A stretch of DNA of 39,573 nucleotides from Paracoccaceae bacterium (GTDB lineage Bacteria > Pseudomonadota > Alphaproteobacteria > Rhodobacterales > Rhodobacteraceae), in NCBI GenBank assembly GCA_013139635.1, contig WTAL01000224.1, positions 1 to 39,573 of the forward strand, read 5' to 3'. How positions within the stretch are numbered: the first letter of the stretch is position 1; each line of letters opens with the position of its first letter. Position numbers and translations under genes: made by a program. This document shows, piece after piece, positions 1 through 7,572 of this stretch. The notes beneath the pieces are model-generated. The model did no database searches and was not told the origin of the DNA. It saw only the letters and a program-made list of their open reading frames with translations.

Positions 1-1070
1 GGCTCGCGGTCCATCTCGGTGGGGCGAATGCACTCGTGAGCTTCTTGCGCGTTTTTGGCTTTGTTTTTGTAAATGCGAGGGGAGGCGGGGATGTAGTCCG
101 CGCCGTATTTGTTTTTGATGAAGTCACGTGCCTCGGTCACGGCCTCGGGGGCCATATCAATGCCGTCTGTCCGCATATAGGTGATGTAACCGGCCTCATA
201 AAGCCGCTGGGCGGTGGACATGGTTTGCCGCGCGCCAAAGCCGAACTTGCGGCTGGCTTCTTGCTGGAGGGTGGAGGTCATAAACGGGGCAGACGGGTTG
301 CGGGTGCCGGGCTTGGCCTCAACCTTTTGGACACTCAGTGTCCGAGAGGTAATCGCCTGCACAGCCAGCTCTGCTGATGCTGCGGTATTTAGGTCAAATT
401 TCTCAAGCTTCTTGCCGCCGAGCACCGTGAGGCGGGCCTCAAAGGACTGTCCGCGCGGGGTCTCCAACAGGGCCTTTACGCTCCAGTATTCCTTGTTGTT
501 AAACGCCTCGATCTCCATCTCGCGCTCAACGATCAGCCGCAGGCAAACCGATTGCACACGGCCCGCCGATTTAGCACCGGGCAGCTTGCGCCAGAGCACA
601 GGCGAGAGGTTAAAGCCCACGAGGTAATCGAGCGCGCGGCGGGCGAGATAGGCCTCCACCAGTGGCATATCCACTTGGCGGGGGTTTTTCATGGCCTCGG
701 TCACGGCGGTTTTGGTAATGGCGTTAAAAACCACCCGCTCTACGTGTGTGGATTTTTTAATCACTTTGCGCTTTTTCAGCGCTTCCTCAAGGTGCCAGCT
801 AATGGCTTCGCCCTCGCGGTCCGGGTCGGTCGCAAGAATGAGTTTATCTTCACTGTCGGCCTTCATGGCCTCCACAATCGCGCGCACATGTTTTTGCGAC
901 TGGCTGCCAACCTGCCACTTCATGTCGAATTCGTTTTCGGTGTCGACCGAGCCATCCTTGGGCGGCAAATCACGCACGTGGCCATAGGAGGCGAGCACGG
1001 TAAAGCCCGGCCCTAGGTATTTTTCAATGGTTTTAGCTTTGGCAGGGGATTCGACGACAACAACAGCCAT
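1..1070 (-). CDS. topA: DNA topoisomerase I, N-terminal part (runs off the window)
   Basis: Type IA topoisomerase that relaxes negatively supercoiled DNA by transient single-strand breakage. About 356 codons are visible, starting at the ATG whose complement is at 1068-1070; the 3' end lies beyond the left edge. The N-terminal Toprim domain is clear: VVVVESPAKAKTIEKYLG at residues 3-20 and the acidic motif TDPDREGEA at 81-89. The catalytic tyrosine motif YITYMRTDG is present, with the nucleophile about Tyr298 (E. coli Tyr319). The zinc-finger or C-terminal region is not visible. It is transcribed away from sqr, with about 250 bp between the two starts. Identification is from conserved family motifs. 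Confidence 0.96.
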   Translation of the reverse strand, partial: MAVVVVESPAKAKTIEKYLGPGFTVLASYGHVRDLPPKDGSVDTENEFDMKWQVGSQSQKHVRAIVEAMKADSEDKLILATDPDREGEAISWHLEEALKKRKVIKKSTHVERVVFNAITKTAVTEAMKNPRQVDMPLVEAYLARRALDYLVGFNLSPVLWRKLPGAKSAGRVQSVCLRLIVEREMEIEAFNNKEYWSVKALLETPRGQSFEARLTVLGGKKLEKFDLNTAASAELAVQAITSRTLSVQKVEAKPGTRNPSAPFMTSTLQQEASRKFGFGARQTMSTAQRLYEAGYITYMRTDGIDMAPEAVTEARDFIKNKYGADYIPASPRIYKNKAKNAQEAHECIRPTEMDRE

Positions 1071-1321
1071 AAAGGATTCTCCGGAATTACAACACCTCGT
1101 TGGGCGCGGAACATGGTTGCTATCACAGGTAAATGTCAATGGGGAATAAACACGCGCCCTGTTTTGACCTAAAAATAAGGCAATCAGCGATGCAGAGGTC
1201 GTTGGTATTACAATCCACATTTACGGAATGTAAAAACTTTTCCAATATTCGTGCATTTATATTTTGTTTATGCAATATATAGTAGGACTCTGGAATTCTT
1301 CATTTGCTGGGAGGCATGAAT
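1071..1321. promoter_or_regulatory. Divergent topA/sqr intergenic region with imperfect palindrome
   Basis: This AT-rich spacer lies between divergent topA and sqr and holds no gene. TGCAT at 1252-1256 and ATGCA at 1270-1274 form a spaced inverted repeat. Flanking ATATT (1245-1249) and ATAT (1275-1278) extend it to an imperfect palindrome centred near 1263, about 60 bp before the sqr start. In related bacteria sqr is controlled by sulfide-responsive ArsR-type repressors (SqrR/BigR) that bind AT-rich palindromes, so an operator here is plausible but inferred. Confidence 0.35.
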
Positions 1322-2602
1322 ATGGCTGAAATCGTAGTAATCGGGGCTGGCATCGGCGGTTTGCCCGCTGCTTATGACTTGAAAAAGGAATGCAGGAGCG
1401 AGGATAACATTACGGTTATCTCCAATAATCCTTATTTCCAATTCACCCCGTCTAACCCTTGGGCGGCCGTGGGCTGGCGCAAGCGCGAAGATATTACGAT
1501 TGACCTTGAGCCAGTGCTGAAAAAGCAAGGCATCAAGTTTTTGGCCGACCCGATGGTGGGGTTTGACCCTGAGAATAACACAATCAAGCTGCAAAGCGGC
1601 ACTGAAGTTAAGTATGACTATGTGATTATTGCCACTGGCCCCGATTTGGCCTTTGACGAGATCGAGGGCCTTGGTCCGCATGGCTTTACCCAGTCGGTTT
1701 GTGATGTAAACCACGCCGTGACCGCAAGTGCGGATTGGGAAGAGTTCTGCAAGAACCCCGGCCCGATTGTGGTTGGCGCGGTTCAGGGGGCCTCATGCTA
1801 TGGCCCTGCGTATGAATTTGCCATGATCATGGATACGGATCTGCGTAAGCGCAAAATTCGCGACAAAGTGAAGATGACCTTTGTGACCGCAGAGCCATAT
1901 GTGGGCCACCTCGGCCTTGGTGGCGTGGGTGATACCAAAGGTATGCTGGAGCGCGAAATGCGCCATCGCCACATTAACTGGATCACAGATGCTCGCACTG
2001 ACAAGGTGGAAGACGGCAAGATGTTTGTGAGCCAGATGGCAAAGGGTGGCGAGGTTATTGAGTCTCACGAGCTTGAATTTAATTTCTCCATGATGCTGCC
2101 GGCGTTCCGTGGTTTGCCACCGTTTATGCCGGCGAATGCGCCAGAGGGGCTGGCCAATCCGCGCGGGTTTATTGTGGTCGATAAACACCAGAAAAACCCG
2201 AAATTCCCGAATGTATACGCTGTGGGCGTGGCCATTGCGATTGCGCCGCTTGAGGTTTCAGCTGTGGCTGTGGGCGTGCCTAAAACCGGCTTGATGATCG
2301 AGTCGATGGTGGCAGCGGCCGCTGGCAACATCGGGCAAGAGCTTCGGGGCCAAGAGCCAACACACGAGCCAACATGGAACGCGTTTTGCTTGGCAGACTT
2401 TGGCGACAAAGGCGTGGCCTTTATGGCGCAGCCGCAAAACCCGCCGCGTAACAAGAACTGGGCGGCTGAGGGCAAGTGGGTGCACTGGGCTAAAATCGGT
2501 TTTGAGAAATACTTCATGCGCAAAATCCGCAAGGGCCAAAGCGAGCCATTTTTTGAGAAGACGGTGATGAAGACGATCTCGATGACTCGCTTGAAAGACT
2601 AA
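1322..2602 (+). CDS. sqr: Sulfide:quinone oxidoreductase
   Basis: Flavoprotein that oxidises sulfide to sulfane sulfur or polysulfide and passes electrons to the quinone pool at the cytoplasmic membrane. It has 426 residues from ATG 1322, chosen because GGAGG at 1310-1314 sits 7 nt upstream; ATG 1316 and TTG 1304 in the same frame are too close to or overlap it. The N-terminal FAD motif GAGIGG is at residues 8-13 and a second nucleotide-fold motif, VIIATGP, is near 101-107. Cysteines at 127, 159 (VQGASCYGPAYEF) and 356 (NAFCLADFGDKG) match the three redox-active cysteines of Rhodobacter SQR in both spacing and context, which argues for a functional enzyme rather than a generic NADH dehydrogenase-like protein. 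It stands alone on the plus strand, with no other sulfur genes adjacent. Confidence 0.92.
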   Translation: MAEIVVIGAGIGGLPAAYDLKKECRSEDNITVISNNPYFQFTPSNPWAAVGWRKREDITIDLEPVLKKQGIKFLADPMVGFDPENNTIKLQSGTEVKYDYVIIATGPDLAFDEIEGLGPHGFTQSVCDVNHAVTASADWEEFCKNPGPIVVGAVQGASCYGPAYEFAMIMDTDLRKRKIRDKVKMTFVTAEPYVGHLGLGGVGDTKGMLEREMRHRHINWITDARTDKVEDGKMFVSQMAKGGEVIESHELEFNFSMMLPAFRGLPPFMPANAPEGLANPRGFIVVDKHQKNPKFPNVYAVGVAIAIAPLEVSAVAVGVPKTGLMIESMVAAAAGNIGQELRGQEPTHEPTWNAFCLADFGDKGVAFMAQPQNPPRNKNWAAEGKWVHWAKIGFEKYFMRKIRKGQSEPFFEKTVMKTISMTRLKD

Positions 2603-2748
2603 TATTTTAAACCATCGGTTTGCAGCTCGCGTGACAAGCGCGGGCTGTTTTTATGTCCGGTTGTGCTTGCACAACCCGCGCCGACAAGGTGGCCCGAAGG
2701 GTCGCCGCGGAGGCGCGATGCTAGAGCTGACCGAAAGTCCCGAGCTTG

Positions 2749-2811
2749 CTTTGACCTCTGCGGGGGTAAACCCCCACTCGGCCAAAGCACATTTTTTAGT
2801 AAACTAAAAAA
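2749..2811. repeat. Two adjacent hairpins, both with TAAA loops
   Basis: GCTTTG (2748-2753) and CAAAGC (2783-2788) bracket a GGGGG-TAAA-CCCCC hairpin (2762-2775). Directly after it TTTTTTAG-TAAA-CTAAAAAA (2792-2811) forms a second perfect hairpin. They lie between sqr and the DUF1697 gene. The first may work as a terminator for sqr. The shared TAAA loop and the unusual arms suggest a repeat element. No gene is seen in 2603-2874. Confidence 0.45.
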
Positions 2812-2874
2812 CGCCTGCCGCTGGCCGTGGCCTCGCTGCGCTCGGTGCGCTATGCTGCGGCAAAGGGGAAAGAG

Positions 2875-3384
2875 ATGAAATCTGTTATATTATTGCGCGG
2901 CATCAATGTGGGGGGGCATGGCAAGCTGCCGATGAAAGAGCTTTGCGAGCTGTTGGAAGGGCTCGGGGCGGCGAACCCTCGGAGTTATATTCAGAGTGGA
3001 AATGTGGTGATTGAGGGGGATGTCGACGCCGAGGCGGTAGAGGATGCTGTTGAAGCGAGCAAAGGGTTTCGGCCGCGAGTGTTGGTGATGCCTGCCAATG
3101 CTTTTTTGGATATTGCGGTGCAGACCCCCTTTGAGGAACCCGATGGTAAGTTTTTGCATATCTGGTTTGCCTCGACTGCTTTTACCTTTGATCAAGAAAA
3201 AGCAGATAGCTTACGGGCTGAAAGCGAGGCTTTGCATATTGGCGCGCAGGCAATTTATCTGCACGCCCTCAAGGGCATTGGTCGCTCAAAACTTGCGGAG
3301 AAGATCGAGCGGCTTGCCGGCGTACCGTGCACAGCGCGCAATATGAATACAGTACGCAAGCTGCTGGAGATGCTTGACGCTTGA
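2875..3384 (+). CDS. DUF1697 family protein
   Basis: Small cytoplasmic protein of 169 residues from ATG 2875, preceded by the purine-rich AGGGGAAAGAG; an upstream extension to 2827 runs through a repeat-like GC-rich spacer and is unlikely. The N-terminus has the family signature VILLRGINVGGHGKLPMKEL (residues 4-23), followed by the SYIQSGNVV motif. The C-terminal part contains GRSKLAEKIERL and TARNMNTVRKLLEML, also typical of the family. Function is unknown; the fold is ferredoxin-like in known structures. It is 36 nt upstream of zapE on the same strand and may be co-transcribed with it. Confidence 0.88.
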   Translation: MKSVILLRGINVGGHGKLPMKELCELLEGLGAANPRSYIQSGNVVIEGDVDAEAVEDAVEASKGFRPRVLVMPANAFLDIAVQTPFEEPDGKFLHIWFASTAFTFDQEKADSLRAESEALHIGAQAIYLHALKGIGRSKLAEKIERLAGVPCTARNMNTVRKLLEMLDA

Positions 3385-3420
3385 CCGCCTGCGCCCTTAT
3401 CTTGCACGAAAAAGGTTTTT

Positions 3421-4524
3421 ATGCCCCAAGGCCCTCTCTTTAAATACCGCGCGTTGATCGCCGTTGACGAGCTGCGTGATGACGCGGCCCAGCGGTTGGC
3501 GATTGAAAAGTTGCAGCTTCTGCACCGGCGGCTGCAAGGGTATAACCCTGCCAAACCAAGCCGCTTTGGGCGTGGGCTTTTTGGCTGGGGGCGTGAGCAT
3601 ATTGAAGAGGTCGATATTCAGGGGCTTTATCTTTATGGCGGCGTTGGGCGTGGGAAATCTATGCTGATGGACCTGTTTTTTGAGAACGCGCCGGTGGCGA
3701 AAAAGCGGCGGGTGCATTTTCATGCTTTTATGCAGGAGGTGCATAAGGGGATTACTTTAGCGCGGCAGGATTATGCAAAAGACCCGATTGAGCCGGTGGC
3801 AGCGCGCATTGCGGAGGGCGCGGCGCTGTTGTGTTTTGACGAGCTGCAAATTGGGGATATTACCGACGCGATGATTGTAGGGCGCTTGTTTGACAAGCTG
3901 TTTGCGCGTGGCGTGGTGATTGTGGCGACGTCTAACCGACACCCTGATGATTTGTATAAGGACGGGCTGAACCGCCAGCTTTTTGTGCCGTTTATTGAAC
4001 GGATTAAAGAGCGGCTGGAGGTGTTTCATTTGGTGAGTGATACGGATTATCGGCAAAACAAGCTGGCGGGGGGCAATGTATATTTTAGCCCGCTGAATGC
4101 GCGGGCGCGGCGTGGTATGGATGCGGCTTGGGAGGTTTTTTCGGTATGCAAGGGCAAGCCGCTTTTGCTGGCGGTGCACGGGCGCGAAGTGCGCTTGCCG
4201 CTGCATTGCGAAGGCGTGGCGCGGGCCAGTTTTGCGGACTTGTGCGAGGCGCCTTTGGGGGCGGCGGATTATTTGGCGATCGCGGACGAGATCGCGATAT
4301 TGCTACTGGATGAGGTGCCGCTGTTGAGCCGCGAGCAGGCGGGGCCAGCCAAGCGGTTTGTGACGCTGATTGATGCGCTTTATGAGGCCAAAACGCGGTT
4401 GATTTGCTCGGCGGATGCGGTGCCGGAGCAGCTTTTTGAAGCGGGAGACGGGGCTTTTGAGTTTGCGCGCACGGCGTCTAGGCTGCATGAAATGGCGAGT
4501 GCCGATTGGGCAGCGCGGGGCTGA
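3421..4524 (+). CDS. zapE: Cell division protein ZapE (AFG1-like ATPase)
   Basis: P-loop ATPase of the AFG1/ZapE family, 367 residues, the usual length. In E. coli ZapE associates with the Z-ring and destabilises FtsZ polymers; the mitochondrial homologue is AFG1/LACE1. Walker A GGVGRGKS is at residues 73-80, Walker B LLCFDELQIGDITDA at 136-150, and a sensor-like VIVATSNRHP follows. The N-terminal segment GPLFKYRALIAVDELRDDAAQ is characteristic. It lies between a DUF1697 gene and a thiolase gene. In many alphaproteobacteria zapE precedes mdh/sucC, so this context differs. Confidence 0.93.
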   Translation: MPQGPLFKYRALIAVDELRDDAAQRLAIEKLQLLHRRLQGYNPAKPSRFGRGLFGWGREHIEEVDIQGLYLYGGVGRGKSMLMDLFFENAPVAKKRRVHFHAFMQEVHKGITLARQDYAKDPIEPVAARIAEGAALLCFDELQIGDITDAMIVGRLFDKLFARGVVIVATSNRHPDDLYKDGLNRQLFVPFIERIKERLEVFHLVSDTDYRQNKLAGGNVYFSPLNARARRGMDAAWEVFSVCKGKPLLLAVHGREVRLPLHCEGVARASFADLCEAPLGAADYLAIADEIAILLLDEVPLLSREQAGPAKRFVTLIDALYEAKTRLICSADAVPEQLFEAGDGAFEFARTASRLHEMASADWAARG

Positions 4525-4604
4525 GGCGCGCGGTTGGAGAAATCGGGGCTTGCAAAGCTTGGGGATAGGGCCACACTTGGCCGGAGCTTTTGAAAGGCAG
4601 AAAA

Positions 4605-5777
4605 ATGACGGATATCGTAATTCTTGATGGTGCGCGCACGGCGATCGGTGGTTTTGGTGGCAGCTTGGCGGGGGTGCCGCCGACGGAAACGGCGGCGCAT
4701 GTGAGCAAGGTTGCCATGGCGCGGGCCGGGGTTGAACCGGGGCAAATCGGCCATGTGGTTTTTGGGCACGTGATAAATACTGAGCCTAAGGATATGTATC
4801 TTTCGCGCGTGGCAGCGGTGGAGGCAGGGGTGCCCGAGGCGGTGCCGGCGATGAATGTGAACCGGCTTTGTGGCTCTGGGGCGCAGGCGATTATTTCGGC
4901 GGCGCAATCGCTCATGCTGGGGGATGCTGAGTTTGCTTTGGCAGGCGGGGCGGAGGCAATGAGCCGTGCCCCTTATATTTTGCAAGACGCGCGGTTTGGC
5001 AAGAAAATGGGCGACATGCAGGCGGTGGACATGATGCTGGCCACGCTGCATTGCCCGTTTGGCTCGGGGCATATGGGGGTTACGGCTGAGAATGTGGCGG
5101 CTAAATACGGGATTAGCCGCGAAGCGCAGGATGCGTTTGCGCTTGAAAGCCAGCGGCGGGCGGCGGCGGCGGTTGAGGCAGGGCATTTTGCCAGCCAGAT
5201 TACGCCGCTTGAAGTGCGGCAAGGGCGCAAAACTGTTGTGTTTGATACTGACGAGCACCCAAAGGCGACCTCAGCTGATGCCCTTGGCGGACTGCGGGCG
5301 GCCTTTCAGAAAGATGGCACGGTGACAGCGGGGAATGCCTCAGGCATTAATGACGGCGCAGCGGCGCTGGTGCTGGCAACCGAGGCGGCGGCGGCCAAGG
5401 CGGGGCTGACACCCAAGGCACGTATTTTGGGCTATGCCCATGCGGGGGTTGCGCCCGAGCTAATGGGCATTGGGCCTATTCCGGCAGTGCGGGCGCTGCT
5501 GAAACGCACGGGGTTAAAGGCAAGCGATTTTGCCGTGATTGAGAGCAACGAGGCGTTTGCGGCGCAGGCCTGTGCCGTGAGCCAAGAGCTGGGGCTGGAC
5601 CCAGCGCTTGTGAACCCCAATGGCGGAGCGATTGCGCTGGGGCATCCGGTAGGGGCCACCGGCGCGATTGTGACCCTAAAGGCGATTTATGAGCTGGAGC
5701 GGATTGGGGGCGGCAAAGGGCTGATCACGATGTGCATTGGTGGCGGGCAAGGGATTGCGCTAGCAATTGAGGTGTAG
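4605..5777 (+). CDS. Acetyl-CoA C-acyltransferase (beta-ketothiolase)
   Basis: Thiolase of 390 residues that condenses or cleaves acyl-CoA and acetyl-CoA, for polyhydroxyalkanoate precursor synthesis or short-chain beta-oxidation. ATG 4605 is the start; a TTG at 4590 in frame lacks a better ribosome site. The acylated cysteine is Cys89 in NRLCGSGAQA. The other catalytic residues are His347 in GHPVGATGA and Cys377 in CIGGGQGIA, so the active site is complete. It resembles BktB/PhaA-type enzymes more than FadA, but substrate range cannot be read from sequence. No acetoacetyl-CoA reductase is adjacent. The next gene is convergent and ends 3 nt away. Confidence 0.92.
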   Translation: MTDIVILDGARTAIGGFGGSLAGVPPTETAAHVSKVAMARAGVEPGQIGHVVFGHVINTEPKDMYLSRVAAVEAGVPEAVPAMNVNRLCGSGAQAIISAAQSLMLGDAEFALAGGAEAMSRAPYILQDARFGKKMGDMQAVDMMLATLHCPFGSGHMGVTAENVAAKYGISREAQDAFALESQRRAAAAVEAGHFASQITPLEVRQGRKTVVFDTDEHPKATSADALGGLRAAFQKDGTVTAGNASGINDGAAALVLATEAAAAKAGLTPKARILGYAHAGVAPELMGIGPIPAVRALLKRTGLKASDFAVIESNEAFAAQACAVSQELGLDPALVNPNGGAIALGHPVGATGAIVTLKAIYELERIGGGKGLITMCIGGGQGIALAIEV

Positions 5778-5780
5778 CTT

Positions 5781-6701
5781 TTATTGCGCCGCAAGAAGCT
5801 GGCCCTTATCTAAATATGCTTGCACCTCTGGGGCCATTTTAGGAGACACCGGAAGGCGCTCTCCATTCCGCAACGTGAGGAAATAGCGCTCGCCTTCCTT
5901 GGAGAGGGTGAACATGGCCCTGTGCGCGACCCAATGGGAGCGATGCACCCGCAAACCTTCGCCTTCGTCTGTTTTGGCAACGGCAGATTTCATGGTCATC
6001 CGGTGCATATGGCGGCCCTGTTCGGAGATGATCTCCACGTAATGATCTGCAGCCGAGATCACCCAGATTTCACTATACTTTTGTGCCGGCAACAAAGCTT
6101 TGATCGATTGGGTTTTGTGACGCTTTGTATAGGTTCGCAGGCAAATTTGAGATTTAAAAAGCCAGAGGATAAAAACATCGACCAACCCGTTCAGGAGCAG
6201 AAATGGTACAAATACTTCGAGCCGTGTGGGCACGGGATAAGGGTGAAGATATCTAATAATCTCGGGCTCGATTAGGCTAAAAACGGTAGCCGCAAGAAAG
6301 GTATGAAAGGCGGCAATGGACCAAAGGCTGATGTTTTTGACGAGGTGAATCGGAAGCAGCAAATACAAGATAAGCGCGGAAAAGGACGTGCCTGTTAGCA
6401 TCGCAACCGCGATAACGCTAATGCGAGTCAAAATATCGGTGGCGCCATAAGGAATAAATATGCCGGTGCCGATAGCTATAATTAAGATAACGAAGGAAAC
6501 AGCATGGGTTTCTACTCGAAGCATGCTGCATGTCATTATGCTGCGAGAATAGCTGAAGGCATCTTTTAAAGAGACCCGTTTGTTTTGTGCTGTGGTGTCC
6601 AACACGCGTTCAACTTCGCGTTGAAACCCCTCAGCGCGGAATATGGCATTCTTGCGAAACCTGGCGAGGGTGTCATGAAAGGCGCGCTTTGAGTATTGCA
6701 A
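5781..6701 (-). CDS. Membrane-anchored LytTR-type DNA-binding regulator
   Basis: 306-residue protein with a cytoplasmic N-terminus, four hydrophobic segments (about residues 67-88, 93-120, 123-143 and 163-184) and a C-terminal LytTR domain (about 205-300). The LytTR part shows VISAADHYVEIISEQG, RMTMKSAVAKTDEGEGLRVHRSHW and LRNGERLPVSP, the typical pattern for binding DNA as a beta-rich domain. Such proteins with an integral membrane input replace the usual receiver domain and are common in Rhodobacterales; their signals are mostly unknown. It converges on the thiolase gene and is followed upstream by a spacer with a perfect palindrome (6789-6808). Confidence 0.88.
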   Translation of the reverse strand: MQYSKRAFHDTLARFRKNAIFRAEGFQREVERVLDTTAQNKRVSLKDAFSYSRSIMTCSMLRVETHAVSFVILIIAIGTGIFIPYGATDILTRISVIAVAMLTGTSFSALILYLLLPIHLVKNISLWSIAAFHTFLAATVFSLIEPEIIRYLHPYPVPTRLEVFVPFLLLNGLVDVFILWLFKSQICLRTYTKRHKTQSIKALLPAQKYSEIWVISAADHYVEIISEQGRHMHRMTMKSAVAKTDEGEGLRVHRSHWVAHRAMFTLSKEGERYFLTLRNGERLPVSPKMAPEVQAYLDKGQLLAAQ

Positions 6702-6788
6702 TACAAGGCTCTCAGATAAATATTGAGCCTTTCACATAGCACAAAAATTAACGGTTTTGAAGTGTGTTTTGTGAATATGTGTGGAAAG

Positions 6789-6808
6789 CATGATTGGGAG
6801 CAATCATG
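6789..6808. promoter_or_regulatory. Perfect 8-bp inverted repeat upstream of the LytTR gene
   Basis: CATGATTG (6789-6796) and CAATCATG (6801-6808) are separated by GGAG. The element lies about 90 bp upstream of the LytTR start. Two GTAAC words follow at 6808 and 6827, embedded in ATGTAACTTG and TTGTAACATG, a spaced direct repeat of the kind LytTR proteins can use. Autoregulation is inference. Confidence 0.35.
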
Positions 6809-6837
6809 TAACTTGTTTTTACCTTTGTAACATGAAT

Positions 6838-6875
6838 GCACGGCCGGCTATGGCTTATGCCAGAACCGGCCGTGC
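6838..6875 (-). terminator. Intrinsic terminator after msrA
   Basis: GCACGGCCGG (6838-6847) and CCGGCCGTGC (6866-6875) form a perfect 10-bp GC-rich stem with an 18-nt loop, starting 4 nt past the msrA stop codon. The T-run is short on either strand. It most likely ends msrA transcription before the LytTR promoter region. Confidence 0.7.
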
Positions 6876-6879
6876 GGTT

Positions 6880-7467
6880 TTAATGGTCGTTGGCAAAAGG
6901 AGCCTCATCGCCCCAAAGGGCGGCTACGCGCGCGTCTCGGCCACAGCCGTTGCGGTAATAATCATAGCGGTTTGGGTTTTTCTGGTAGTAGTTCTGGTGG
7001 TAGTTTTCGGCGTCCCAGAAGTCTCCGGCGGGGAAGACTTCGGTTACAATGGGCGCACCAAGGCGGCCACGCAGGGCGGCTTTTGAGGCGCGAGCGGCGG
7101 CGGCTTGCTCATCATTTAAGGCAAAAATGCCGGTGAGGTAGCTATGGCCGCGATCACAGAATTGCCCGCCAGCGTCGGTGGCGTCTACCGTGCGCCAGAA
7201 AACATAAAGCAGCTGATCATAGGAAACCACGTCAGCGTCAAAGGTGATTTTTACGGCTTCGCGGTGCTGGCCGTGGTTGCGATAGGTGGCGTTTTGCAGG
7301 GTGCCGCCGGTATAGCCGGATACGGTTTCCACCACGCCTTCCACTTTGTCAAAATCACTTTCGACACACCAAAAGCAGCCCCCCGCAAAAATGGCGGTTT
7401 GCAGGGTTTCGGCTTTGGCAACAGTGGCGCCCGCCATCAAGGCCAATAAAACAGTTAGGATTCGCAT
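6880..7467 (-). CDS. msrA: Peptide-methionine (S)-S-oxide reductase, exported form
   Basis: Reduces methionine-S-sulfoxide in proteins. It has 195 residues from the ATG at 7467, chosen because GAAGGA lies 7 nt upstream; the in-frame ATG 7473 is only 1 nt from it. The first 19 residues are a signal peptide ending VAKA-ET, so this copy should act in the periplasm or on the outer face of the membrane. The catalytic motif GCFWC is at residues 30-34 (nucleophile Cys31), followed by GYTGG and HREAV motifs. Cys175 in NGCGRD is a candidate resolving cysteine. No msrB is adjacent. Export distinguishes it from the usual cytoplasmic MsrA. Confidence 0.93.
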   Translation of the reverse strand: MRILTVLLALMAGATVAKAETLQTAIFAGGCFWCVESDFDKVEGVVETVSGYTGGTLQNATYRNHGQHREAVKITFDADVVSYDQLLYVFWRTVDATDAGGQFCDRGHSYLTGIFALNDEQAAAARASKAALRGRLGAPIVTEVFPAGDFWDAENYHQNYYQKNPNRYDYYRNGCGRDARVAALWGDEAPFANDH

Positions 7468-7572
7468 TCTCATTTCCTTCAAAAGCTGATATGGCGGCAA
7501 CATGCTGGCTTACGCGGTCACATGCAAACAACATTCCGGTGAGGAAATGTTTCAACTTTTCAGGAGCCTAAT

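Noticed and set aside
36-1016. Plus-strand frames within the first kilobase
   Set aside because: They are antisense to topA, whose motifs are unambiguous.
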